From: Palsa-504 sp963787645
GTDB taxonomy: Bacteria > Actinomycetota > Actinomycetes > Streptosporangiales > Streptosporangiaceae
NCBI GenBank assembly: GCA_963787645.1
Contig: CAWBDS010000003.1
Coordinates: 744,001 to 808,000, forward strand
Length of the DNA stretch: 64,000 nt
Reading direction: 5' to 3'
The notes below the pieces were generated by a model. The model saw nothing but the letters and a program-made list of their open reading frames with translations. It searched no databases and had not been told where the DNA came from. The translations under genes and the position numbers were made by a program. Of this stretch, positions 31,827 to 40,978 are shown one piece after another. Within the stretch, counting starts at the first letter, position 1, and the number at the start of each line of letters is the position of its first letter.

Positions 31827-33677
31827 GTGCAGGACGAGAACAGCGACCAGGAATTCGACGAGCTTCTCCTCATGCTGAATGAGACCCGGGGGTTCGATTT
31901 CACTGGTTACAAGCGGTCGACGTTGATGCGGCGCGTCCGGCGCCGGATGGATGCGCGCGGCCTCGGCTCGCTGAGCGAATACCGCGATTACCTCGAGCTC
32001 GAGCCGGACGAGTTCACCCAGCTTTTCGACAGCCTGCTCATCAACGTGACGGGGTTCTTCCGTGACCCGCTGGCCTGGCAGGCGCTGCGCGAGGAGGTGC
32101 TGCCCGAGCTGGTGTCCGCCAAGAGCGCCCGCCGCCCGCTCCGGGTCTGGAGCGCGGGCTGCGCGACCGGCGAGGAGGCCTACACCCTGGCCATCGTGCT
32201 GGTGGAGACCATGGGCCTGGACGAGTTCATCAGCCGGGTGAAGATCTACGCCACCGACCTCGACGAGGGCGCCCTGGCCGAGGCGCGCACGGGCATCTAT
32301 ACCGAACGCCAGATTTCCGAAGTCAGCGAGGAGTTCCGCGAGAAATATTTTGAGGCCAGCGACACGATGCATGCCTTCCGCCGCGATCTTCGCCGGCAAG
32401 TGATATTCGGGCGTAACGACCTGACCCGCGATGCGCCCATCTCCCGGGTGGACCTGCTGGTGGCCAGGAACACGCTGATGTACTTCAATGCCGAGACCCA
32501 GTCCAGCATCATCCGCAAGTTCCACTTCGCGCTGTCCGACCCGGGCTTCCTGTTCCTGGGCAAGGCCGAGATGCTGCTCAACCACGGCGACCAGTTCGAA
32601 CCGGTCGACCTGCGCAAACGGCTCTTCCGGAAAATCGGGAAATCGGTTCCGGCGGAGCCGGCCCGGATGGTGACCGCAGCCGGTGCGGGCGAAGACGATC
32701 CCGGCCGGGCGGCCCTGGAATCCGCGGCCCTGGCCGCCGGGCCGGTCGCACAGCTCGTGATTGACCGCGGGGGCAGGCTCATCGCCGCCAACAGCAAGGC
32801 GGAGACGCTGTTCAACTTGCGGCCGAGGGACGTCGGGCGCCCGTTCCAGGATCTGGAGGTCTCATACCGGCCGGTCGAACTGCGATCGATCATCGAGGAG
32901 GTTCTGACCGGGCAGCCGGCCGAGCTCACCAACATCGTCTGGCACCGCGCCCCGGGCGCGGAACCCAGCACGTACGACGTGAACGTGGTTCCGCTGTACC
33001 GCCGCCACGCGGACGAGCCGGTCGGGGTGGCGATCAGCTTTCTCGACGTGACCAAGTACCGCCAGCTCCGGGACGAGCTGGAACGGTCCAACCATGACCT
33101 CGAGCGCGCCTACGAGGAACTGCAGTCGCTCAACGAGGAACTGGAGACCACCAACGAGGAACTCCAGTCCACCAACGAGGAACTGGAGACCACCAACGAG
33201 GAACTCCAGTCCACCAACGAGGAACTGGAGACCATGAACGAGGAGCTCCAGTCCACCAACGACGAACTGCAGATGATCAACGACGTGCTCCGGCTGCGGG
33301 GGGAGGAGCTCGACACCACCCGGGCCTTCGCGGCCTCGACCCTGCGCAGCCTGGGCAGCGCCGTGGTGGTGGTGGACGCCGACCTGCGGGTACACGTGTG
33401 GGGGCCCGGCGCCGAGGATTTCTGGGGCCTGCGCTCCGATGAAGCCACCGGGCGCGAATTCGGCGCCCTCGACATCGGCCTGCCGGTCGGCGAGGTCGTA
33501 CCAGTGCTGGAGCGGACGCTCGCCGGCCGGCCGAGCAGGGCCGAGACCGTGGTAGAGGCGATGAACCGGCGCGGACGCCACGTCAGGATGGTGCTGGAGT
33601 GTCTCCTGTTGCAAGATGACGAAGGTAACCGCCAGGGTGTGATCGTGGTGATGAACGTGGCCGCCGAGCAGAAGTGA
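31827..33677 (+). CDS. CheR methyltransferase with PAS domains and NEEL coiled coil
   Basis: The 616-residue protein carries an N-terminal CheR all-helical plus SAM-dependent methyltransferase (residues ~1-270: LINVTGFFRDPLAWQAL, VWSAGCATGEEAYTLAIVLV, IYATDLDEGALAEARTG). A PAS domain follows (~295-415), then a coiled coil of repeated NEELETTNEELQST (~430-485) and a second PAS domain. GTG start. This CheR-PAS architecture is typically found in non-chemotactic sensory systems together with CheB and hybrid kinases. It lacks any fused kinase. Confidence 0.92.
   Translation: MQDENSDQEFDELLLMLNETRGFDFTGYKRSTLMRRVRRRMDARGLGSLSEYRDYLELEPDEFTQLFDSLLINVTGFFRDPLAWQALREEVLPELVSAKSARRPLRVWSAGCATGEEAYTLAIVLVETMGLDEFISRVKIYATDLDEGALAEARTGIYTERQISEVSEEFREKYFEASDTMHAFRRDLRRQVIFGRNDLTRDAPISRVDLLVARNTLMYFNAETQSSIIRKFHFALSDPGFLFLGKAEMLLNHGDQFEPVDLRKRLFRKIGKSVPAEPARMVTAAGAGEDDPGRAALESAALAAGPVAQLVIDRGGRLIAANSKAETLFNLRPRDVGRPFQDLEVSYRPVELRSIIEEVLTGQPAELTNIVWHRAPGAEPSTYDVNVVPLYRRHADEPVGVAISFLDVTKYRQLRDELERSNHDLERAYEELQSLNEELETTNEELQSTNEELETTNEELQSTNEELETMNEELQSTNDELQMINDVLRLRGEELDTTRAFAASTLRSLGSAVVVVDADLRVHVWGPGAEDFWGLRSDEATGREFGALDIGLPVGEVVPVLERTLAGRPSRAETVVEAMNRRGRHVRMVLECLLLQDDEGNRQGVIVVMNVAAEQK
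33132..33257 (+). repeat. 42-bp tandem repeat encoding the CheR coiled coil
   Basis: About three copies of a 42-base unit encode NEELETTNEELQST. The copies are almost identical in DNA (AACGAGGAACTGGAGACCAC is repeated), with the last copy diverging. Near-identical synonymous sites suggest recent duplication or conversion. The in-frame length lets coiled-coil length vary. Confidence 0.85.
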
Positions 33678-33812
33678 GGGTGTCCGCACCCCGCGGCCGG
33701 CGGCCAGGCTGGAAGCATCGCGGGAGTATCGCGCGTCAGGTGAAGCCAAGGTGCCGCATATCAAGCGGAGCCTGACGTGTCCTCCGGGAACTGCCGGTGA
33801 TAACTTCGTGGT

Positions 33813-34229
33813 ATGGATGCGGGTCCTGGTGACCCCCTACTGAGAGTCACGAGTCGGCTGAGTGCCGCGCGGCTGGAGTTCGACGCCCAGACGAGGCGGC
33901 TCGAAGACAACCGGACACGGTTGCAGCAGACCTTCGACCAGCTCCGCAAGGGCAGACCTCAGCGGGAGAAATTGCGCGACTCCGCGTTGGCCCGGATGCA
34001 AGCCAAGCTCGACACCATGCCGGTGATCGAGCAGGCCAAGGGCGTCTTGATGGCACAGAACCGGTGCGGTCCCGACGAAGCGTTCGACCTGCTACGCCGG
34101 GCCTCTCAGCGCGCCAACGTCAAGGTCAGTGTGCTTGCCGCACAGATAGTCGAGCAGGTCGCGTCGCACGAACCTCAGCCTCCGGATCGTCGCGCGTCCA
34201 GCCGAGCGAGACCCGGAAGGCTCCTATGA
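33813..34229 (+). CDS. ANTAR-domain RNA-binding protein
   Basis: The 138-residue protein has an N-terminal helical region (SRLSAARLEFDAQTRRLEDN) and a C-terminal ANTAR domain: LDTMPVIEQAKGVLMAQNRC followed by GPDEAFDLLRRASQRANVKV. ANTAR proteins act as antiterminators by binding dual-hairpin leaders. No receiver or GAF sensor is fused here, so activation must come from a partner. It overlaps the next gene by four bases (ATGA). The repeated leader elements nearby are worth checking as targets, though no dual hexaloop structure is evident by eye. Confidence 0.85.
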   Translation: MDAGPGDPLLRVTSRLSAARLEFDAQTRRLEDNRTRLQQTFDQLRKGRPQREKLRDSALARMQAKLDTMPVIEQAKGVLMAQNRCGPDEAFDLLRRASQRANVKVSVLAAQIVEQVASHEPQPPDRRASSRARPGRLL

Positions 34230-34477
34230 GCGACAGGATCGATGCCGAGCGCCTGGCCGGAGCATGGTCCACCGCCATGAACCTCCGGGAGCAGATCGCT
34301 GCCACGGCGGTATCCATCGCGGCGACCGAAGACTGGCTGGCTGACACCCTTGATGACCTGGCGCGCGTTCGGCCACACGACGCGGCGCGCCTCAGCGCCA
34401 GGGCGGCGCATGCCCGGCGGTTTGCCGCTCGCGAGCGCGCCCAGGCCGCGATCTACCGTTCTGGCCCGGGACCTTGA
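34226..34477 (+). CDS. Small helical protein coupled to ANTAR gene
   Basis: The 83-residue hydrophilic protein reads MSDRIDAERLAGAWSTAMNL, REQIAATAVSIAATEDWLAD, then RLSARAAHARRFAARERAQA. It is predicted to be helical and has no recognised domain. The ATG overlaps the ANTAR stop (ATGA), so the two are translated together, and it may be a partner of the ANTAR protein. Confidence 0.7.
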   Translation: MSDRIDAERLAGAWSTAMNLREQIAATAVSIAATEDWLADTLDDLARVRPHDAARLSARAAHARRFAARERAQAAIYRSGPGP

Positions 34478-34779
34478 CCCGGAAGTGCATCGGGCCAGTT
34501 GATCCGGGGGGCGGCGATCTCAGCGTCCGGGCCCATGCAGGCGCTGCTGCGCGCCGCCGCGCCGGCGACCACCAGGATCAGCCCGACGGCGCCGCCGGCC
34601 CCCCACAGCACGGCCGTGCGGCGCAGCCCGGTATCGACGCTGGCCGCACTCAGATGCCGGGCCAGCCTGACCAGCCGCCGCTGCCCGGCCCGAAATAGCC
34701 CAAACGGTCCATCCCCACCTGCCTGCCTGTTGGCTAGCGTTGCTGAATATCGGTCACCTGACGGATGTCTGGAATGCAA
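34453..34779 (-). CDS. Possible small membrane protein
   Basis: A minus-strand frame of about 108 codons contains one strong hydrophobic segment (TAVLWGAGGAVGLILVVAGA) after a basic stretch (GQRRLVRLARHLSAASV), suggesting an inner-membrane topology. The start is doubtful (TTG at 34779, no good ribosome-binding site) and the 3' end overlaps the preceding plus-strand gene by 25 bases. It could be spurious. Confidence 0.3.
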   Translation of the reverse strand: MHSRHPSGDRYSATLANRQAGGDGPFGLFRAGQRRLVRLARHLSAASVDTGLRRTAVLWGAGGAVGLILVVAGAAARSSACMGPDAEIAAPRINWPDALPGQGPGPER

Positions 34780-34828
34780 GTTGCAGCAAGACTTTTAGTG
34801 CAACCGACTCCGGCTTCCTGGGGAACCG

Positions 34829-35059
34829 ATGAACGTGATGACGATGACGCTGGCGCCGACCTGCATGAGCGGCATGGGCGAGGACCTGATGACGCGCCGG
34901 CAGGTGGCGTCGCTGTTCGGGGTGACCTCGGCGGCCGTGGCGACGTGGGCGCGGCGCGGGCGGCTGCCGGAGGTTCGCAACGAGGACGGCAAGCCCCGGT
35001 ACCGGCGCGAGGACGTGGAAGCGCTCGTCCGCAGCGGCGCCGGCTGGCGGTCGCGATGA
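34829..35059 (+). CDS. BldC-like small MerR-type DNA-binding protein
   Basis: The 76-residue protein is essentially one winged helix-turn-helix: LMTRRQVASLFGVTSAAVAT, WARRGRLPEVRNEDGKPRYR and REDVEALVRSG. This is the BldC/MerR-N pattern of small actinomycete developmental regulators, which have no effector domain. ATG at 34829 has GGGGAA upstream; an internal ATG at 34889 also fits the domain. Confidence 0.8.
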   Translation: MNVMTMTLAPTCMSGMGEDLMTRRQVASLFGVTSAAVATWARRGRLPEVRNEDGKPRYRREDVEALVRSGAGWRSR

Positions 35060-35133
35060 CCGGCGCGGTAACCGTTCCGACCGAGGCTCAGATGCGCGAC
35101 ACCTGGACCTGACCCGCACGGCAGAATGTCGGC

Positions 35134-36255
35134 ATGGCTGAGCACATCGACGGGCGAGCGATGGTGATCGTCGGCGGCGGTCTGGCGGGCGGCAACGCGG
35201 CCGCGACGCTGCGGGACGAGGGGTTCGCCGGGCCGGTGGTGCTGATCAGCCGGGAACCGGGGGTGCCGTTCGGCCGGCCGCCGCTGTCCAAGACCTACCT
35301 GCGCTCCGAGGAGAGCCTGGACGGCTGGTACGTCAGGCCGGCCGGCTGGTACGCCGAGCACGGTGTCGAGCGGCGCACCGGGGTCACGGTGACAGCGCTC
35401 GATCCGGGCGCGCATACCCTCACGCTGGATTCCGGCGAACCGCTCGGTTACGCCAAGGTGCTGCTCGCGACCGGGGGACGCAACCACCGGCTCGGGGTGC
35501 CCGGGGCCAGCCTGCCCGGTCTGCATTACCTGCGCACGGTGGCCGAGTGCGACGCGATCAAGGCCGAGGCGCGGCCGGGGCGGCACGCGGTCGTGGTGGG
35601 CTCCGGGTTCATCGGCTGCGAGGTCGCGGCGTCGCTGACCCAGCTCGGTGTCCAGGTAACGATGGTCTACCCGGGCCAGGTCCCGCTGGACCGGGTGCTG
35701 GGCAGCGACGTCGGCGCGGTGATCGGCGGGTTCCACCAGGCCCACGGGGTCGAGCTGCGGCCCGGCGAGCAGGTCACCGCGTTCGAAGGCAGCGGGCGCG
35801 TGGAAGCGGCGGTGACCGCGACCGGGCAGCGGATCCCGTGCGACTTCGCGGTGGCGGGGATCGGAATCGCCCCCGAGGTCCCGGACGGCCTCCCGGTCGC
35901 GCAGCAGAACGGGATCCTGGTCGACGAGCGGTGCCGGGCCAGCGCACCCGATGTGTACGCGGCCGGGGACGTGGCCAACCACCTGCATCCGCTGTTCGGC
36001 CGGATCCGGGTCGAGCACTACAACAACGCGGAGAAGCAGGGCAGGGCGGCGGCCAAGTCCATGCTCGGGGCCACGGCAACCTACGACTACGTGCACACGT
36101 TCTGGTCCGACCAGTACGAGCACAAGCTCGAGTACGTGGGCCACGTGACCACCTGGGACGACTTCGTGGTCCGCGGCAGCCTGGCCGGCGGCACGCTGAT
36201 CGGCTTCTACCTAGTCCGAAGTTACGGCCAGTTCGGTCGGCGATTTAGGGTCTGA
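35134..36255 (+). pseudogene. Ferredoxin-reductase-type FAD oxidoreductase, interrupted by IS
   Basis: The product is an FAD/NAD(P)-dependent reductase of the ferredoxin/rubredoxin reductase type: MVIVGGGLAGGNAAATLRDE (FAD site), VVVGSGFIGCEVAASLTQLG (NAD site), DVYAAGDVANHLHPLFG and the C-terminal HTFWSDQYEHKLEYVGH. After GTLIGFYLV at 36215 the frame enters an insertion sequence and ends 13 codons later. The frame resumes perfectly at 38209 after the IS, reaching a stop at 38377. Before the insertion it would have been about 415 residues. It probably moved electrons between NAD(P)H and a ferredoxin. Confidence 0.88.
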
Positions 36256-38208
36256 ACTGGGGTTTTGACCGGCTGCCCGGGCGGTGTTCTGGCTACTTCA
36301 GGGTCAGCGGGATCGGGGCGCCGATGAGGTCGAAGGCTTCCCGCTGGGCGCTGGTCGGCTCGGTGAGCATCGGCACGGTGACGGCGGTGCCGGTGAACCG
36401 GACCTGGTTGCGGGTCAAGGTGGCCAGGTGCTCGAGCAGGCCGCGGAAGCTGCGGTAGGGACGGCCGGCCGCATCGCGCTGGCCGGAGGCCTTGGCCTGG
36501 GCGGCGGCGGAGCGGCGGGCTGGGGCGACCGGGCTGGCCGGGGCGGGCGGGTCCTGGTCGGTGAAGGTCAGAGGCGCCCACGCCCGGCGCAGGTGCCAGG
36601 TCAGGTAGCAGGCCAGCATGCAGATCAGCACATGGGCCTTGACGCGTTCTTCCAGCCGGTGGAAGACCGGCCGCAGGTCCAGGTCGTCGGATTTGATGTG
36701 CCGGAAGTCCCGCTCGACGTATTTGAGGTTCTTGTAGGCGGTGACCACGGCGGGGCCGTCCAGCTGGCTGGCCGGGATGGGGGTGCGCAGCACGTAGAAC
36801 CCGTCCAGGGCGGCCTCGGCATCGATCTGGTCCTGCCTGCGGCCCGCGGTGAGGCTGTCGTCGGTGATGGTGATCGTGAAGTGCTTGCCGGTCTTGTACT
36901 TGCTGATCACCTTGCCGACCTCGACGCCGATTGCCGCGGCGCCGGCCAGGCGCCCGGCCTGGACGCGGGCGATGAGGGGGGCGAGCAGCTTCTCGGTGGC
37001 GGCCAGCAGGTCCTCGCGCTTGCGGGCCCGGTCGGCGGCCAGCGCCGGGTTGCGGCAGGCGACCAGCCGCTCGCCGGGGAAGTCAGGCGAGGTGATCTCG
37101 GCCAAGTCCTGCTCATCGAACAAGGACAGCTGCAAGGGCCCGTCGTCGGCCATGAGCTTCTTGATGGCGGGGGCGCGCAGCGCGGTGATCCACCCGTAGG
37201 GATCCGGCCGGGCCGTGCCGTCCTCCTGCTGGTTCAGCGCGGCGATCCGGGCGCTGGTGATCATGCCGCGGTCGCCGACCATGACCATCTCGGCCAGGCC
37301 GAATTTGTCCCGGATGACCTGCACGATGCCGGTGAAGGCGGCTGGGTCGCCGGTGTTGCCGGGCAGTACCCGGACCGCGACCGGGCGGCCCGCCGGGTCG
37401 GTGAGCAGCCCGTACTCGATCTGCAGCTTGCCCTTCTTGCCGTCCCGGGAGTAGCCCCGGGCCGCTAGCGGGCACCGCGTGCCTTCCAGCCAGGAGGACG
37501 ACAGGTCGAACAGCGCCATCCGCGCCGGGTTCGGCTCGGGTGCCAGGTGCCGGGCGGCCAGCTTCGCCTCGATCGCGTCCTGCCTGGCCACCAGCCAGTC
37601 CATCGCCGCGTACACATCATCGGCGGACGCGGCGGCGATGCCCAGGTCCGGCCCCAGCGTGGTGTCAGCCCACCACGACACGGTGGACAGCTTGGAGGCC
37701 GGGGCCGCCACCCGGGACACGATCAGCGCCAGCGCCAGGTCGCGCTGCCGGCCTGCCGCCCGAGCAGGGCCGGCAGCCCCAGCCTGGCCGCCATCGCATG
37801 CACGGCAGCGACGTGCCCGTGCGGCAGCGACGCGGTGATCGTCACCGCCTGCCCGGCCGGCACCAGCGGCGTGCCCTTCAGCGCCGCCTCGATCGCGTCG
37901 ACCACCTGCTCGGGCAGCCCGGACAGGTTCGCCAGGGTCTCATGCCGGACCGTGCCAGCGTCGCGGTAAGTGCGCCGCAGGTAGCGGGACTCATAGTCGC
38001 GGCGGCGTCCCTGCCTGTCCACGTGGCTGCCGCGGATCCTGGCCACATGCATCGCTGACGGCTGCTGGCCCATACCTGAACAATAAGGCAGGACACGCCA
38101 TCATGCCCTCACGACACGCCGGATATTTTGGCTACAGCAAAAGGCGCGGATCGGGTACCCGCCCCAGGTCAGGCCAGCGATTCCTACACAGAGTTACAGC
38201 AACTTCGG
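36216..38208. mobile_element. IS1634-family insertion sequence with 6-bp target duplication
   Basis: The element is 1,993 bases long. Its ends read inwards CCGAAGTTACGG (left) and CCGAAGTTGCTG (right), matching at 10 of 12 positions. It is flanked by identical CCTAGT at 36210-36215 and 38209-38214. It carries one transposase gene on the minus strand. Removing the element plus one CCTAGT copy restores an uninterrupted flavoprotein reading frame, so the insertion is recent. Confidence 0.9.
36293..38052 (-). CDS. IS1634-family transposase (frameshifted)
   Basis: The ~586-residue transposase begins MHVARIRGSHVDRQG and continues YLRRTYRDAGTVRHETLANL. The DDE catalytic core follows: LFDLSSSWLEGTRCPLAARG, YSRDGKKGKLQIEYGLLTDP, MVMVGDRGMITSARIAALN and ERDFRHIKSDDLDLRPVFHR. 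A one-base shift near 37752-37762 separates the N-terminal ~105 residues (ending LLGRQAGSATW) from the rest, which otherwise reads RQRDLALALIVSRVAAPASK. No slippery heptamer is evident, so this copy is probably inactive unless the indel is an artefact. Confidence 0.88.
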
Positions 38209-38377
38209 CCTAGTCAACAAGGTGGTGCGGGCGGCCGTCGGCGTTGATCGCGGTGGTGATCCGGAGCTGGACACCGACGGCGAGATGGCGGCCTGCGCCC
38301 GGCTGGTCGCCGCCCAGACCCGGCCCGCGCCCGGGGTGCTGGCCGACGAGCGCACCGACCTGCGGACCCTGACCTAA
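38209..38377 (+). pseudogene. 3' remainder of the interrupted FAD oxidoreductase
   Basis: Starting in the second CCTAGT copy, the frame continues LVNKVVRAAVGVDRGGDPEL, then GEMAACARLVAAQTRPAPG and ends LRTLT before TAA at 38377. It is in exact phase with the portion ending at 36215. It lies opposite the 3' end of the SDR gene for its entire length. Confidence 0.85.
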
Positions 38378-39100
38378 GGCGTTGGAGAACAGCGGGATGT
38401 TCGCCCCGCTGACCGGGGCCAGCGGGCTGTCCAGCAGGCTCGCGATCAGCTCACCGACGTCGGCCGGGGTCAGGCCCGGCCGCAGCGCCGGATTGGCCCG
38501 GCGCAGCATCTCGGTGTCGACCGCGCCCGGGCTCAGGCAGACGGCGCTGATGCCGTGCTCCCGGCCCTCGACCGCGATCGCCTCGGTGAGCCCGACGACG
38601 CCGAACTTGGATACGTTGTACGCGGCCAGCCCCGGGAACTTCTCGGTCGCGTAGACCCCGGACAGCGAGGCGATGGTGACGATCCGGCCGCCGCCGGCCG
38701 GGGCCATGGCCGTGAACGCCGCGCGGCAGCACAGGAAGGTACCGGTCAGGTTGACCCCGAGCGTCTCGGTCCACAAGGTCAAGGTCGTCTTACCGAACGG
38801 CGCGGGGGTCAGCACCCCGGCCGCACAGACCAGCGCACCCGGCGGCCCTACGGCGGCGGCCGCGGCGAACAGCCGCTCGACGGCACCCTCGCTACTTACA
38901 TCGGTCGGCACGGCGGTGGCCCGGCCGCCCGCGTCCCTGATCCGCCCGGCCACGCCGTCCAGCGCCGGGCCGTCCCGGGCGGCCAGCACCACGTGCGCGC
39001 CGGCTTCGGCCAGGGCCGCGGCGGTAGCGGCCCCGATCCCGCGGCTGGCTCCGGTGACCACCGCCACCCGTCCAGCCAGCCAGGGCGTGCGATCAGCCAC
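38210..39100 (-). CDS. SDR-family oxidoreductase
   Basis: This Rossmann-fold short-chain dehydrogenase has VAVVTGASRGIGAATAAALA (cofactor glycine motif), LVCAAGVLTPAP, the catalytic serine in IVTIASLSGVYATEKFPG and the YNVSK dyad in LAAYNVSKFGVVGLTEAIAV. The core ends near GANIPLFSNAL. About 50 further residues are read from the antisense of the flavoprotein's 3' end, so the natural stop may be lost or the overlap ancestral. The stop TAG lies in the IS target duplication. It follows the GT4 gene with an 8-base overlap and is the last gene of the pterin-like operon. Confidence 0.85.
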   Translation of the reverse strand: MADRTPWLAGRVAVVTGASRGIGAATAAALAEAGAHVVLAARDGPALDGVAGRIRDAGGRATAVPTDVSSEGAVERLFAAAAAVGPPGALVCAAGVLTPAPFGKTTLTLWTETLGVNLTGTFLCCRAAFTAMAPAGGGRIVTIASLSGVYATEKFPGLAAYNVSKFGVVGLTEAIAVEGREHGISAVCLSPGAVDTEMLRRANPALRPGLTPADVGELIASLLDSPLAPVSGANIPLFSNALGQGPQVGALVGQHPGRGPGLGGDQPGAGRHLAVGVQLRITTAINADGRPHHLVD

Positions 39101-40175
39101 TGGTCACCCTCCGGTACAAGTCCTCGTGCGCGTCCAGGGTCCGCTCCAGGTCAAGATGCCGCTCGGCGTGCTCGCGGCAGGCGCCCCGGGACAGCCCGGC
39201 GGTCTTAGCCAGCGCCTCGGCCGCGGCGATCAGGTTATCGGGCGGCACCAGGAACCCGGTCTGGCCGTCCACGATCGTCTCGGCCAGGCCGCCGCGCCGG
39301 AATGCGACCACCGGGGTTCCGCACGCCTGCGCCTCGGCGGCGGCCAGCCCGAACGGCTCGTCCCAGCGAGACGGGCACAGCACCACCGCGGCCCGGCCCA
39401 TGGCCGGCCACAACGCGGCCCGGGGCACGGCCGGGTGCACGGTCACCCCGGGCCAGCCGCGCCGCGGATCGATCTGCTCCCGGGTGTAATCAGGGTCGTA
39501 GGCGTCGCCGTAGACCTCGATCGGCGCCCCGGCCGTGCGGGCGATGTCGATGGCCTCGGCCGCGCCCTTCTCCGGGCTCAGCCGGCCGGCGAACAGCGCG
39601 CCCCAGCCGTCCTGGGAAGACCAGGGGATGTCCCGGACCAGCGGGTAGGGCGGCAGGACCGCGTCCACCGGGACGACCTGGCGCCAGGCGCGGGCCTGGG
39701 CGTCCGACACGACGGCCACGGCGGGCGGGCGGCTGCGCCGGGCCACGTGCCGCAGCGCCGCCGACACCGCCTGGTCGGGCGGCAGGTGCAGCGTGTGCAC
39801 CACGGGAGCGCGCAGCGCGGTGGCCAGCCGGACCGCGGGCGCGTCGAAGGCGTGATTGTGGACCACGTCGTACCGGATGACCTGCATGGCCAGGTAGGCG
39901 GTGGTGAACGCCGCTTCCGCCGCGGCCGCCGGCCCGGCCTGGGCAGGTTCGGTTGATCCGAACGCCCGGTACAGCGTGCCCGCCAGGGACCGCGGATCGA
40001 TGCCGGTGTCGATGACCTCGACGTCCGGGATCTGCGACCCGGCGGCGGCATAGACGTGCACGTCGTGCCCGCGGCCGGTCAGTCCGCGGGCCAGGTCGGC
40101 CACGAACGCCTGGGAACCACCCTGCTGCGGCTCGCGGATCGCCGTGACCAGCGGCGCCATGATGGCGATCCTCAT
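39093..40175 (-). CDS. Family 4 glycosyltransferase
   Basis: The 360-residue GT-B glycosyltransferase has an N-terminal acceptor domain starting MRIAIMAPLVTAIREPQQGG and a GT4 donor-binding C-terminal domain (ALFAGRLSPEKGAAEAIDIA; CPSRWDEPFGLAAAEAQACG with the E-x7-E motif; VVAFRRGGLAETIVDGQTG). It is cytosolic, with no membrane segment. It overlaps the upstream methyltransferase by four bases and the SDR by eight. The acceptor is unknown; the company of a PTPS-family enzyme suggests a pterin or a related small molecule. Confidence 0.88.
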   Translation of the reverse strand: MRIAIMAPLVTAIREPQQGGSQAFVADLARGLTGRGHDVHVYAAAGSQIPDVEVIDTGIDPRSLAGTLYRAFGSTEPAQAGPAAAAEAAFTTAYLAMQVIRYDVVHNHAFDAPAVRLATALRAPVVHTLHLPPDQAVSAALRHVARRSRPPAVAVVSDAQARAWRQVVPVDAVLPPYPLVRDIPWSSQDGWGALFAGRLSPEKGAAEAIDIARTAGAPIEVYGDAYDPDYTREQIDPRRGWPGVTVHPAVPRAALWPAMGRAAVVLCPSRWDEPFGLAAAEAQACGTPVVAFRRGGLAETIVDGQTGFLVPPDNLIAAAEALAKTAGLSRGACREHAERHLDLERTLDAHEDLYRRVTSG

Positions 40176-40978
40176 GTACCGAGCACCTTGAAGGCCAGAT
40201 CGCGGGGCGCGTTGAGGCCCAGCACCTCGAAGGGAACGTGCCGCTCGCCCCGCTGCCGGACCGCCCCGGCCGCCTTGGGATAGAAGATCTCGGCCAGCTC
40301 GATCGCCTCAGTCTCATCAGCGAACTCCACCGACATCGGGCCCGGGAAGCTGACGTACTCGTAACCTCGGGCGGTGAGCCAGTCCAGGTGGTTCGGCCAG
40401 ATGATGGCCACGCAGCCGCCGGGCCGGCCGACCCGCTCGAGCTCGGCCAGGCCGGCGTCGCCCCCGTGCCCGGACGAGGGGGTGAAGGCCGAACAGGCAA
40501 CCACCAGGTCGGCGCAGCCGTCGCGCAGCGGCAGCCGGTCGAAGAACCCGGGGATCACCTGGACCCGGTCGCCGTGTTCGGCCGCGGCGAGCTTGCGCCG
40601 CAGGATCCGGCGCAACGGCAGCGCGGGCTCCACCGCGACCACGTGCCGCGCCCGGCCGGTGAGCTCCAGGGTCAGCCGCCCGGTGCCCGCGCCGACCTCG
40701 GCGATCCGGTCCACCTGGGCGGGCAGCCAGCGCACGACCTCGGGATGCAGCCGCTCCACGGCGGCCAGCCGGTCGTAGAGCTCCGGTTCGAGCCGGTACA
40801 GCAGCTCCCAGGCCAGGGCGATGTTGTGCCGCGGATCGCCGTTCTGGAGGGGGACGTACCGCCTGGCCTCGTCGCGGGTGAACACGGCCAGGTCGGCCAC
40901 GGTGTACCGCTGCCTTAGCTCCCGGCCCGCGACGGGGTGAGCCACGGCCCGTTCGGATACTCCTTGGGCCTCAGCCAT
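40172..40978 (-). CDS. Class I SAM-dependent methyltransferase
   Basis: The ~268-residue protein has a motif I variant VDRIAEVGAGTGRLTLELTG, an acidic motif II (VVAVEPALPL) and ADLVVACSAFTPSS as motif IV. Its N-terminal half is helical (VADLAVFTRDEARRYVPLQN) and its C-terminal part carries WPNHLDWLTARGYEYVSFPG. ATG at 40978 overlaps the end of the queD-like gene by eight bases. It probably methylates the small molecule made by this operon. Confidence 0.82.
   Translation of the reverse strand: MAEAQGVSERAVAHPVAGRELRQRYTVADLAVFTRDEARRYVPLQNGDPRHNIALAWELLYRLEPELYDRLAAVERLHPEVVRWLPAQVDRIAEVGAGTGRLTLELTGRARHVVAVEPALPLRRILRRKLAAAEHGDRVQVIPGFFDRLPLRDGCADLVVACSAFTPSSGHGGDAGLAELERVGRPGGCVAIIWPNHLDWLTARGYEYVSFPGPMSVEFADETEAIELAEIFYPKAAGAVRQRGERHVPFEVLGLNAPRDLAFKVLGT

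Noticed and set aside
33100..33280. Possible CRISPR-like array because of regularly spaced repeats
   Set aside because: The repeats are in-frame coiled-coil codons with no spacers.
34474..34698. A plus-strand small gene (VDPGGGDLSVRAHAGAAARR)
   Set aside because: No family, weak start, and it lies opposite a slightly more plausible membrane-protein frame.
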